A stretch of 64,000 bases of DNA from Actinoplanes nipponensis (lineage in GTDB: Bacteria; Actinomycetota; Actinomycetes; Mycobacteriales; Micromonosporaceae). The stretch spans positions 62,001 to 126,000 of the forward strand of contig NZ_BOMQ01000028.1 in the NCBI RefSeq assembly GCF_016862275.1, written 5' to 3'. The notes under the pieces were generated by a model. It was not told the origin of the DNA, ran no database searches, and worked only from the letters and a program-made list of their open reading frames with translations. Positions 36,538-44,532 of the stretch are shown in pieces; the first letter of the stretch is position 1; each line of letters begins with the position of its first letter. The position numbers were made by a program, and so were the translations under genes.

Positions 36538-37398
36538 TCATTTGACTGCTCCGGCGCCGATACCGCTGCGCCAGTAGCGTTGGAGGAAGAGGAAGGCGAC
36601 CACCAGGGGCGTGATCGACAGCAGCGCGCCGACGATCACCAGGCCGCGCAGCTCGGGGATGCCGGTCACCTGGCTGTTCCACGAGTAGAGCCCCAGGGTC
36701 ACCGGGAAGAGCCGCTCGTCGCTGAGCATCACCAGCGGCAACAGGAAGTTGTTCCAGACGGCGACGAACTGGAAGAGGAAGATCGTGACGAGCGCCGGGA
36801 ACATCAGCCGCACCGACACGGTGAAGAAGCTGCGCACCTCGCCGGAGCCGTCGAGGCGGGCCGCCTCGAGCAGTTCCTCGGGCACGCTGGCGGTCGCGTA
36901 GATCCGGGCCAGGTACACCCCGAACGGGTTGACCACGCTGGGCAGGAACACCGACCAGAAGGTGTTCGTCCCCTCGACCTTGCTGAACAGCAGGAACAGC
37001 GGCAGGGCGAGCGCGCTGGCCGGCACGAGCACCCCGCCCAGGACGACGTTGAACAGCGTCTCGCGGCCCGGGAAGCGGTACTTGGCGATGGCGTAGCCGC
37101 ACATGGCCGCGAGCAGGGTGCCCAGCAGCGCGGCGCCGCCGGTGTAGAGCAGGCTGTTGAACATCCAGCGCAGGAACACGCCGTCGCGGTACTCGAGCAG
37201 TTCCCGGACGTTCGCGCCCAGGTTGAAGTCGGCGAACCAGATCGGGTTGGTCCCGGTGATCTGCTCCCGGCTCTTCGACGAGCCGACGAACAGCCACCAG
37301 ATCGGCACCAGGAAGTAGACGGTGCAGACGCCCATGATGATCATCGCTGCGGTGCGGGAGAGGATGCTCTCCCGGACCTTGATCGCCGGGGCGCTCAC
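36538..37398 (-). CDS. Sugar ABC transporter permease (MalG-type)
   Basis: Membrane subunit of 286 aa with six helices and the EAA loop LLEAARLDGSGEVRSFFTVS. The GTG at 37398 overlaps the stop of the preceding permease (GTGA), which sets the start. Pairs with the MalF-type permease encoded directly upstream. No ATPase gene in the operon. Confidence 0.9.
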   Translation of the reverse strand: MSAPAIKVRESILSRTAAMIIMGVCTVYFLVPIWWLFVGSSKSREQITGTNPIWFADFNLGANVRELLEYRDGVFLRWMFNSLLYTGGAALLGTLLAAMCGYAIAKYRFPGRETLFNVVLGGVLVPASALALPLFLLFSKVEGTNTFWSVFLPSVVNPFGVYLARIYATASVPEELLEAARLDGSGEVRSFFTVSVRLMFPALVTIFLFQFVAVWNNFLLPLVMLSDERLFPVTLGLYSWNSQVTGIPELRGLVIVGALLSITPLVVAFLFLQRYWRSGIGAGAVK

Positions 37399-38324
37399 CG
37401 CTCGCCCCGGCCCTGGGTGAACTTCAGGAAGGTGAACGACAACGCGAACGTGGCCAGGGCCAGCACCACGGAGAACGCCGCGGCCAGGTTGAAGTTCGGG
37501 ATGGACGAGGTGGAGTAGACGGTCAGGTTCGGCGTGTAGGTGCTCGACACGGCCGAGCTGAAGCTGCGGAACACCTGCGGCTCGGCGATCAGCTGCAAGG
37601 TGCCGATGATCGAGAAGACGGTGGTCAGCACGATCGCCGGCATCACCAGCGGGATCTTGACCGACCAGGCGATGCGGAACTGGCCCGCCCCGTCGATCCG
37701 GGCCGCCTCGTAGATCTCGGTGGGGATCGACAGCAGCGACGAGTAGATGATCAGCATGTTGTAGCCGACGTACACCCAGGTCACGACGTTGGCCATGGCC
37801 CAGAGCACCAGGTCGGCGCTGAGGAAGTCGACGTTGCGGGTGAGCGCGGTGAACGGCGACAGGTTCGGCGAGTACAGGTAGCCCCACATGATCGCGGCGA
37901 CCACCCCCGGCACCGCGTACGGGACGAAGAAGGCGAGCCGGAAGAACGAGCGGCCCCTGACCAGTCCGGAGTCGAGCAGCAGGGCCAGCAGCAGGGCCAG
38001 GCCCAGCATCACCGGCACCTGGACGACGCCGAACAGCAGGACCCGGCCGACCGACGACCAGAACGGGCCGTCGGAGAAGACCCGCTCGTACTGGACGAGC
38101 CCCCCGAACACCTCGCGGGCCGGGCCGAACGTGCCGGTGCGCTCCAGCTTGTAGAGCGACTGCACGATCGCGTATCCGATGGGGACCAGGTAGAAGAGGA
38201 CGAACAGCGCCCCGAAGGGCACCACGAAGAACAACACTGCCTTGGTGTGCCGGGACCGGCGCGGGCGCGGGCGCCCGGCCGTGGGCGGAGCAGCCCCGGC
38301 GGTCCTGGTTTCGGTCACGGTCAT
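37395..38324 (-). CDS. Sugar ABC transporter permease (MalF-type)
   Basis: Membrane subunit of 309 aa, six helices after a Pro/Arg-rich cytosolic start. The EAA loop is YEAARIDGAGQFRIAWSVKIP. The ATG overlaps the GH42 stop by ATGA, so translation is coupled to the glycosidase. Forms the channel with the MalG-type permease that follows. Confidence 0.9.
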   Translation of the reverse strand: MTVTETRTAGAAPPTAGRPRPRRSRHTKAVLFFVVPFGALFVLFYLVPIGYAIVQSLYKLERTGTFGPAREVFGGLVQYERVFSDGPFWSSVGRVLLFGVVQVPVMLGLALLLALLLDSGLVRGRSFFRLAFFVPYAVPGVVAAIMWGYLYSPNLSPFTALTRNVDFLSADLVLWAMANVVTWVYVGYNMLIIYSSLLSIPTEIYEAARIDGAGQFRIAWSVKIPLVMPAIVLTTVFSIIGTLQLIAEPQVFRSFSSAVSSTYTPNLTVYSTSSIPNFNLAAAFSVVLALATFALSFTFLKFTQGRGER

Positions 38325-40312
38325 CCGACCGGTTCCTCTCTGACGACGCGGACGGCGCCGGCGCCGACCTTGAGCACCCCGGGGACGGATTCCCCCGTGA
38401 GCAGGTCGTGTCCGGTGACGGTGTGCTCGATGTCCTGCGGGCCGTGGTTGATGACGAAGACGTAGCTGCGGTCGCCGCCGGTGCGGCGGACCACCTCGAC
38501 CGAGCCGTCGGTCTCGGGCCCGGCGGCTCGCACCCCGGCGCCCCGGGCCGCGTCGCGCAGCAGGTCACGCAGGTCATCGTCGGCCAGCGCGGTGGCCACG
38601 TACCAGGAAGTGCCGGCCCCGTAGCTGTTACGGGTGACGGCCGGCACCCCCGGCAGGGGCCCGTCGGCGTAGCCGGCGACGACCTCGGCGGTGGTGGCGC
38701 GCAGCCGCTCGGTCCACAGCGTCGCGGTCGCTCCCCCGGTCAGGGTGACCCGCTGGCCGGGCAGCAGCGGGAAGAACTCCTCGGCGACCACGCCGAGCAT
38801 CTCCCGGAACGCGCCGGGGTAGCCGCCGAGGCGCACCCGGTCGGCGACGTCGACGATGCCGCTGTAGAAGGTCACGACCGCGTGCCCGCCGCCGGCCACG
38901 TACGCGTTGATCGCGGCCGCGTCCTCGTCCGAGACCAGGTGCAGGCACGGCACCAGCACCAGGCGGTACGCGCTCAGGTCGGCGCCGGGGGCCACGACGT
39001 CGGCGGTGAGGCCGAGCCGCCGGACCGCCCGGTACGCCGCGTGCACCTGGTCGAGGTACCGCACGTCCTGCGAGGGCCGGGCCTCGGTGTCGGTGGCCCA
39101 CCACGACTCCCAGCTGAACAGGATCGCGACGTCGGCGGCGACCGTCGTGCCGGCCACCTCGCCGAGCGCGTCCAGCGCCGAGGACAGCTCCAGCACCTCG
39201 CGCCAGGCGTGCGTGTCGGTGCCGGCGTGCGGCACCAGGGCCGAGTGGAACTTCTCCGCGCCCTGGGCGGAGGCCCGCCACTGGAAGAAGCAGACCGAGT
39301 CGGCGCCGCGGGCCACGTGGGTCAGCGAGTTGCGCAGCATCTGCCCCGGCGCCTTGGCCAGGTTGTACGGCTGCCAGTTGACCGCGCCGGTGGACTGCTC
39401 CATGAGCATCCAGGGCCGGCCGCCGGCCAGGCCGCGGGTGAGGTCGGCGGCGAAGGACAGCTCCGCGTCCGGGTCGTCCAGGCGGTGGTCGAGGTAGTGG
39501 TCGTTGGCCACGACGTCCATCTCCGGCGCCCAGCTCCAGTAGTCCAGGGCGCGGATGTGCGCGGTGACCATGAAGTTGGTGGTGACCGGCGCGCGGGTGT
39601 GCCGGCGCAGCACGGCCGCCTCGGCGCGGTAGTGCTCGAGCAGCGCGTCGGAGCTGAACCGCTGGAAGTCGAGCAGCTGGCCGGGGTTGCGCAGGGACAG
39701 CGCCAGCCGCGGCGGCTGGATCTCGGCGAAGTCGGTGTAGCGCTGGCTCCAGAACGAGGTTCCCCAGGCCCTGTTGAGCGCGTCGATGCTGCCGTAGCGG
39801 CGCAGCAGCCAGGCCCGGAACGCCGCCGCGCTGGCCTCGTCGTAGCACAGGGCGTTGTGGCAGCCCAGCTCGTTGGAGACGTGCCAGAGCGCGACCGCCG
39901 GGTGCTCGCCGTAGCGGATCGCGACCTGCTCGACCAGCGCGAGGGCGCGCTCGCGGAAGACCGGCGAGCTGGGACACCAGGCCTGCCGGCCGCCCGGGAA
40001 GCGGGTGGTGCCGTCGGCGGCCTCGGGCAGGATCTCCGGGTACGCGGTGGTCAGCCAGGGCGGCGGTGACGACGTGCCGGTGCCCAGGTTGATCCGGATG
40101 CCGTTGTCGTGCAGCAGGGCGACGATCCGGTCGAGGGTGGCGAAGTCGTACACGCCGGGCGAGGGCTCGATGCTGGACCAGCCGAAGATGTTGACGGCCA
40201 CCAGGTCGACGCCCGCCTCGCGCATGAGGGCGACGTCCTCGGCCCACACCTCGGGCGACCACTGCTCGAAGTTGTAGTCGCAACCGAGGCTGATGCCCGG
40301 TAGATCTGCCAT
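38321..40312 (-). CDS. GH42 beta-galactosidase, cytosolic
   Basis: Retaining beta-galactosidase of 663 aa without a signal peptide; a trimeric family acting on galacto-oligosaccharides such as those from arabinogalactan or pectic galactan. Acid/base Glu148 is in WHVSNELG and nucleophile Glu305 in MLMEQSTGAVNW. Domain B (trimerisation, from about 385) and the C-terminal beta domain are complete. AAGGGG precedes the ATG. First gene of the operon, directly behind two operators and divergent from the LacI gene. Confidence 0.94.
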   Translation of the reverse strand: MADLPGISLGCDYNFEQWSPEVWAEDVALMREAGVDLVAVNIFGWSSIEPSPGVYDFATLDRIVALLHDNGIRINLGTGTSSPPPWLTTAYPEILPEAADGTTRFPGGRQAWCPSSPVFRERALALVEQVAIRYGEHPAVALWHVSNELGCHNALCYDEASAAAFRAWLLRRYGSIDALNRAWGTSFWSQRYTDFAEIQPPRLALSLRNPGQLLDFQRFSSDALLEHYRAEAAVLRRHTRAPVTTNFMVTAHIRALDYWSWAPEMDVVANDHYLDHRLDDPDAELSFAADLTRGLAGGRPWMLMEQSTGAVNWQPYNLAKAPGQMLRNSLTHVARGADSVCFFQWRASAQGAEKFHSALVPHAGTDTHAWREVLELSSALDALGEVAGTTVAADVAILFSWESWWATDTEARPSQDVRYLDQVHAAYRAVRRLGLTADVVAPGADLSAYRLVLVPCLHLVSDEDAAAINAYVAGGGHAVVTFYSGIVDVADRVRLGGYPGAFREMLGVVAEEFFPLLPGQRVTLTGGATATLWTERLRATTAEVVAGYADGPLPGVPAVTRNSYGAGTSWYVATALADDDLRDLLRDAARGAGVRAAGPETDGSVEVVRRTGGDRSYVFVINHGPQDIEHTVTGHDLLTGESVPGVLKVGAGAVRVVREEPVG

Positions 40313-40336
40313 CGGATCCCCTTACCGTCCGCCGCG

Positions 40337-40354
40337 TGTGTGCACGTGCACACA
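40337..40354. promoter_or_regulatory. Operator O1, TGTGTGCACGTGCACACA
   Basis: 18-bp perfect palindrome 25 bp upstream of the GH42 ATG. The likely target of the divergent LacI protein. Its centre is 47 bp from that of O2. Confidence 0.78.
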
Positions 40355-40382
40355 TTGCGCCGCGGAAACGGAACCGTGTCGA

Positions 40383-40402
40383 GTGTGTGAACGTGCACAC
40401 AC
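40383..40402. promoter_or_regulatory. Operator O2, GTGTGTGAACGTGCACACAC
   Basis: 20-bp palindrome with one mismatched pair, 50 bp upstream of the LacI start. Two similar sites about four to five helical turns apart would allow a tetramer or two dimers to repress both directions. Confidence 0.75.
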
Positions 40403-40451
40403 TAAGCATGGCGATCGGTGCCGGTCAAGGGGCCGGATCTACACTGCTGGC

Positions 40452-41471
40452 GTGGCCCCGCCGAGCAAGCCCAGACGCGCCACCGTCCACGACGTCGCCG
40501 CGGCCGCCGGGATCTCGCGTGGCACGGTCAGCCGCGTCCTCAACGGCGGCTACGTCTCCGCCGAGGCGCGCGCCGCCATCGAGGCCGCCATCGCCCAGGT
40601 CGGGTACGTGCCCAACACCGCCGCGCGCAACCTGGTGATGCGCCGCTCCCAGGCGGTCGGCTTCCTGGCCCTCGAGCCGCACTCGCTGCTGCTGGACGAC
40701 CCCAACATCGGCGCGATCATGCTCGGCGCCAACGAGGTGCTCTCGGTGGCCGACCACCAGATGGTCAACCTGGTGGTTGACTCCGCCCGCGACACCGAAC
40801 GCGTGGCCCGCTACCTCAGCGGCGGCTTCGTCGACGGCGCGATCATCGTCTCGGCCCGGACCCACGACCCGATCACCCGGGTCATCGCCGAGCTGGGCCT
40901 GCCCGCCACCTTCGTCGGCCACCCGCCCGACCTGCACCGCAGCATCCCGTTCGTGGGCATCGACAACGTCGGCTCGGCCCGCGCGATCACCACCCGGCTG
41001 GCCGCCACCGGCCGCCGGCACCTCGCGATGATCGCCGCGGCGCTGGACCGCGACTCGGGCGCCGACCGGCTCACCGGCTTCCGGGAGGCGCTGGGCGACC
41101 GCTTCGACCCGCGCCTGGTCGCCGAGGTGCCGCTCTACGACTACGCGTCCGGCGTCAAGGGCATGCGCGAGCTGCTGGCCCGCGAGCCCCGCATCGACGG
41201 GGTCTTCGCCGCCTCCGACGCGGTGGCGGCGGGCGCCCTCGAGGTGCTGCGCGACGCGGGCCGCACCGCGCCGGCGGACGTCGGCGTGGTCGGATTCGAC
41301 GACAGCACCTGGGCGTTGCGCACCCAGCCTCCCCTGTCGACGGTGCACCAGCCGGCCCGCGAGATCGGGCGGAACGCGGCGGAGCTGGTGCTGCGGCAGC
41401 TGCGCGGCGAGGAGCCGGCGCCGGGCAACGTGCTGCTGCCGACCCCGATCGTCTGGCGCGACTCGGCCTGA
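40452..41471 (+). CDS. LacI-family regulator of the galactoside operon
   Basis: Repressor of 339 aa with helix-turn-helix at about 11-35 (VHDVAAAAGISRGTVSRVLNG) and a sugar-binding domain (VGIDNVGSARAITTRLAATG, VVGFDDSTWALRTQPPLSTVHQP). The GTG at 40452 has no ribosome-binding site but lies seven bases after a TACACT -10-like hexamer (40440-40445), so a leaderless transcript is likely. Divergent from GH42 with two operators between; autorepression is expected. A galactose-related inducer is inferred. Confidence 0.88.
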   Translation: MAPPSKPRRATVHDVAAAAGISRGTVSRVLNGGYVSAEARAAIEAAIAQVGYVPNTAARNLVMRRSQAVGFLALEPHSLLLDDPNIGAIMLGANEVLSVADHQMVNLVVDSARDTERVARYLSGGFVDGAIIVSARTHDPITRVIAELGLPATFVGHPPDLHRSIPFVGIDNVGSARAITTRLAATGRRHLAMIAAALDRDSGADRLTGFREALGDRFDPRLVAEVPLYDYASGVKGMRELLAREPRIDGVFAASDAVAAGALEVLRDAGRTAPADVGVVGFDDSTWALRTQPPLSTVHQPAREIGRNAAELVLRQLRGEEPAPGNVLLPTPIVWRDSA

Positions 41472-41509
41472 GCGGCCGGGCCGCTCACCCGGCGGCCAAC
41501 CGGGCCGCC
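41469..41509 (+). terminator. Tandem hairpins after the LacI gene
   Basis: The first inverted repeat TGAGCGGCC/GGCCGCTCA (41469-41487) includes the stop codon. The second, GGCGGCC/GGCCGCC, spans 41491-41509. Together they make a likely terminator. Confidence 0.65.
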
Positions 41510-41575
41510 CGAGCCACTCAGCCGCCCGACCCGGACTGCCCACGAATCCGCGCCATCCACACTCACGGACTGCCC

Positions 41576-41688
41576 ATGGCCCGGGCCACCCGGCTGCGCA
41601 AGTACGTGGTCAGGGGGCGCAGGGCAGCGGCAAGGGCACCCGGAGCCAGTTGCTCTGCGACGACCTGGACCTGGTGCACGTCAGCGCT
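41576..41688 (+). pseudogene. Adenylate-kinase-like remnant with P-loop
   Basis: One frame from ATG 41576 reads MARATRLRKYVV. After a one-base shift the next frame reads GAQGSGKGTRSQLLCDDLDLVHVS, which matches the P-loop and following helix of nucleoside-monophosphate kinases. The LID and core regions are absent downstream, so this is a fragment. It lies in the 514-bp gap after the LacI gene. Confidence 0.6.
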
Positions 41689-41985
41689 CCCCACCCGCTC
41701 ACCAGCCCGCGCCCTCCACGATTTCGCGCCGTCGCCGGAGGAAGGCGAGAGCGGCGGAGCGTGATTGCCTTTCCCGCCGGCTACCGCCCGAAAGACCCGC
41801 GCGCCGAGCCGCCCCACCCGCCGGCAGAGAAACCCGTCAAGATCAACGGACGGCAGGCCGGAGCCCTGTCACGACCTGACCTGCGGGGCCACCCGGCGAC
41901 CGTCGACCTGACATCGCCGGCCGCGGCCCCGACGCCGGTCCTGCACGCGCGGCCGATCACCGCAGCGACAGCCGCCGCCCCCGGT
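41689..41985. other. Gene-free stretch, nothing recognised
   Basis: No conserved frame, repeat or regulatory palindrome was noticed between the kinase remnant and the end of the AbfB-domain gene. It may be decayed sequence from the same remnant. Confidence 0.5.
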
Positions 41986-42861
41986 TCACAGCGGCGGGCG
42001 GACCACGAAAGCCACGGCCTGAGCGGCCGCCACCCGAGTCAGTGACAGCACCGCGTCACTTTCGGTGACGTACCGGTCCGGGGCGGCGCGGCTGCGCAAC
42101 ACGAAGCCACCCGACACCGTGGGAACCGCGCAGAAGGTGGCTTCGGCGTCGTAACCCGGGCCGCCGTCCGCCCGGTCGAGGCGCAGCACGGCATCGCGGG
42201 CGCGCAGGAAGTAGCCCGGATAGTTGACCGACTCGAACGACAGGCAGTCCCCGCCGGCCCGGCCCGCCCGTACCGTGAACCGTGAGTCGGCCCGGTCCAG
42301 GGCCGGGCTGGCCGGGCCCACCGCGTCGACCCGCGCGAGGAAGTTGCGGTGCCGCAGCCGGCGGCCGGGCCGGCCGACCGGTTCCAGGCCCAGGTCCTGG
42401 CCCGCCACCGGCAGGACCACGGCCGGCGGGACCGAGGTCACCGGGGCCGGGCGTACGGTCGTGGCCCCGCCCGTGGGCACCTCGTCGCGCACCTGCGTGG
42501 TCGGTGGCGCAGTGGTGCGGCGGGTCGGCGACGCCGTGGCCGGGACCTCGCCCGGGAGCACGGGCAGGGTCGGCACCGGCGGCAGCGCGACGAACAGCGG
42601 GTCGGGCCGCTCGTCGCCGCCCGAGGCGACCGCGAGGCCCACCGCGACGAGCGCGCTGACCACGGCGGCGGCGACCAGGACCGTGCGGAGCCGGCCGGAG
42701 GCGGCGGCCCGGTGCGGCGTGGGCGCCTCGACGACCGGCAGCAGGACGGTCGCGGCAGCGGGCGGGGGCGGTGGCGGTGGCAGCGGCGGGGCGAAGTACT
42801 GGGGTGGTGGCACCCACCCGTCGGGCCGGGAGCCGGCGGGCTGGCCATCCTCTGGGGACAT
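41986..42861 (-). CDS. Membrane-anchored AbfB (CBM42-like) domain protein
   Basis: About 291 aa from the ATG at 42861. A proline-rich cytosolic segment (PPPPPP run), one transmembrane helix (TVLVAAAVVSALVAVGLAVA), a Thr/Pro-rich outer linker, then a C-terminal AbfB domain, the beta-trefoil that binds arabinofuranose side chains (RLRHRNFLARVDAV, SFESVNYPGYFLRARD, DAEATFCAVP, PDRYVTESD). No catalytic domain is present. It could hold the cell to arabinoxylan or arabinan. ATGs at 42885 and 42930 are alternative starts. Divergent from the gene at 43093. Confidence 0.75.
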   Translation of the reverse strand: MSPEDGQPAGSRPDGWVPPPQYFAPPLPPPPPPPAAATVLLPVVEAPTPHRAAASGRLRTVLVAAAVVSALVAVGLAVASGGDERPDPLFVALPPVPTLPVLPGEVPATASPTRRTTAPPTTQVRDEVPTGGATTVRPAPVTSVPPAVVLPVAGQDLGLEPVGRPGRRLRHRNFLARVDAVGPASPALDRADSRFTVRAGRAGGDCLSFESVNYPGYFLRARDAVLRLDRADGGPGYDAEATFCAVPTVSGGFVLRSRAAPDRYVTESDAVLSLTRVAAAQAVAFVVRPPL

Positions 42862-43092
42862 CCGGATCCGTTCGCTGGGGAGCATGACGCTGCGGGCGAG
42901 CCGCACCGGGCGCGCGAGTGCAGGAGCCATATTCGGGGCAAAAGCGGTCGATGGCAAGAGGCCGGCCGCTGCGCACCCTCAGTGATCGATCCGAAGCGCG
43001 TTCCCATCCGTAGTCACCAGGGAATCACCACGCGCCGACGTCCGCAGTGATCCCGCGGCCGGCGGCGCTTGCCCTCGAGGGAGCAACGCGCA

Positions 43093-44358
43093 GTGGACAA
43101 TCCCGCACCGGCCGACCCCGACGCGATCTACCGGCGGCCCGCCGCCTCGATGCCCCCGACGCTGCCGTCGATCTCCGACTACTGGCCCGACGCGCCGCAC
43201 CGGATCGGCCCACCGGCGGATCACTACACGGACGAGCCGACCGACGCCGCGGTCGACGCCCTGCTGCGCTCGGGCACGCGCGACCGCGTACCGCCGAACG
43301 GCGCTCCCGGCACCGACCGCGACCGCTTCCCGCAGAACGGCGCGCCGGGCGCCGACGGCGCGCGCGGGACCGGCGTCTCCGGCAACGACCGCTTCCCGCA
43401 GAACGGCACCCGGGGCAACGAGGGCGCCCGTGACCGCCTCCCGCGGGCCGGCGGGCCCGGCAACGACCGCGCCCACGGTCACGACGGCTCGCGTGCGGGA
43501 CACGGCAGCGGCGCGGCCGCGCCGCCGCCGGGCCGCAGGTCCCGGCGCTCGGCCCTGCCGGCGCTGGCTCTGGCCGCCGTGCTGGTGGCCGGCGCCGGCG
43601 TCGCCGGGGTGGTCCTGACCCGCGGCGACCGCGCGCCGGTGGCCGCACCGCCGCCGGTCGGCCGGACGACCCGGCCGGCGCCGGCGCAGACCGCGCCGGC
43701 CCAGATCATCGAGCCCCGGACCACGCCCCCGTCGGCCGCCCCGGCGCCGGCGAACGTCATCTCGGCGCCCGCGCGCGGCCGCGAGCGGGCCACGTTCGAG
43801 CTGGTCAGCGACACCGCGGTGATCGATCTGCGGGCCGGCGACACCGGCGCCGACCTGTACCGGATCACCACCCCGCAGGACGGCAGCGTGCTGCCCCGGG
43901 CGCAGGTGAACCCGGCCGGCGTGCGGTTGTTCCTCGACGAGAAGGGTGAGCGGGGCGACGCGGCGGTGACCGTGCTGCTCAACGCCGAGGTGCGCTGGCG
44001 CCTGCGGGTCACCGGCGGGATCAAGGCGGGGGTCTTCGACCTGGGCGCCGCCGAGGTCGAGGGCATGGACTTCGCCGGCGACGCGGCGCGCATCGACCTG
44101 AAGCTGCCGCGACCCGACGGCACGCTGCCGATCCGGTTGTCGGGCGGGGTCAACCGCTTCGAGGTCTCCGCGGACCGGGGGGTGCCGGTCCGGGTCCGGG
44201 CGCGCGGTGGCGCCGGGCAGGTGAAGCTGGACGGCCGTACGGATGACGGGGTGGCGCGGGGGGCTTCGTTCCTGTCGCCGGACTGGGCCGGCAGCCGCAA
44301 CCGGATCGACCTGGACGCGGTGGTCGGGGTGGGCACGCTGCGGGTGGGTCGCGGCTGA
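43093..44358 (+). CDS. Single-pass membrane protein with disordered repeats and outer beta domain
   Basis: A 421-residue protein. The cytosolic N-terminus (1-150) is low-complexity with repeats around DRFPQNGAPG/DRFPQNGTRG. A transmembrane helix (ALPALALAAVLVAGAGVAGVVL) follows, then a Pro/Ala linker and an outer beta-rich domain resembling LiaF/adhesin-type repeats (AEVRWRLRVTGGIKAGVFDLGAAEVEGMDFAG). Not recognised beyond that. The GTG at 43093 has GAGGGAG upstream. Its topology mirrors the divergent AbfB-domain protein, so a joint envelope role is possible but unproven. Confidence 0.65.
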   Translation: MDNPAPADPDAIYRRPAASMPPTLPSISDYWPDAPHRIGPPADHYTDEPTDAAVDALLRSGTRDRVPPNGAPGTDRDRFPQNGAPGADGARGTGVSGNDRFPQNGTRGNEGARDRLPRAGGPGNDRAHGHDGSRAGHGSGAAAPPPGRRSRRSALPALALAAVLVAGAGVAGVVLTRGDRAPVAAPPPVGRTTRPAPAQTAPAQIIEPRTTPPSAAPAPANVISAPARGRERATFELVSDTAVIDLRAGDTGADLYRITTPQDGSVLPRAQVNPAGVRLFLDEKGERGDAAVTVLLNAEVRWRLRVTGGIKAGVFDLGAAEVEGMDFAGDAARIDLKLPRPDGTLPIRLSGGVNRFEVSADRGVPVRVRARGGAGQVKLDGRTDDGVARGASFLSPDWAGSRNRIDLDAVVGVGTLRVGRG

Positions 44359-44480
44359 GCGGAACTCCTGCCGCGGTGCTGCGCGAGACCCCGGGGATCG
44401 CGAGGCTGTCGCCGCAGCGGTGAGCGGGGCGTGGATCGGGAGCACGCGGGGGCCGCAACGGCCAGAGCGGCGCGAACGGG

Positions 44481-44521
44481 CGTCGGCGGCCCGGCGGCGC
44501 GGTGCCGGCGGGCCGCCGACG
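44481..44521. terminator. Hairpin between convergent genes
   Basis: Perfect 13-bp arms at 44481-44493 and 44509-44521 with a 15-nt loop, between the repeat-containing membrane protein and the esterase gene that ends toward it. Confidence 0.7.
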
Positions 44522-44532
44522 GCGGTACGGGA

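Noticed and set aside
41650..42045. 131-codon plus-strand frame
   Set aside because: Only its frame just upstream and its first few codons match the kinase remnant; the rest looks random and runs into the 3' end of the AbfB gene on the other strand.
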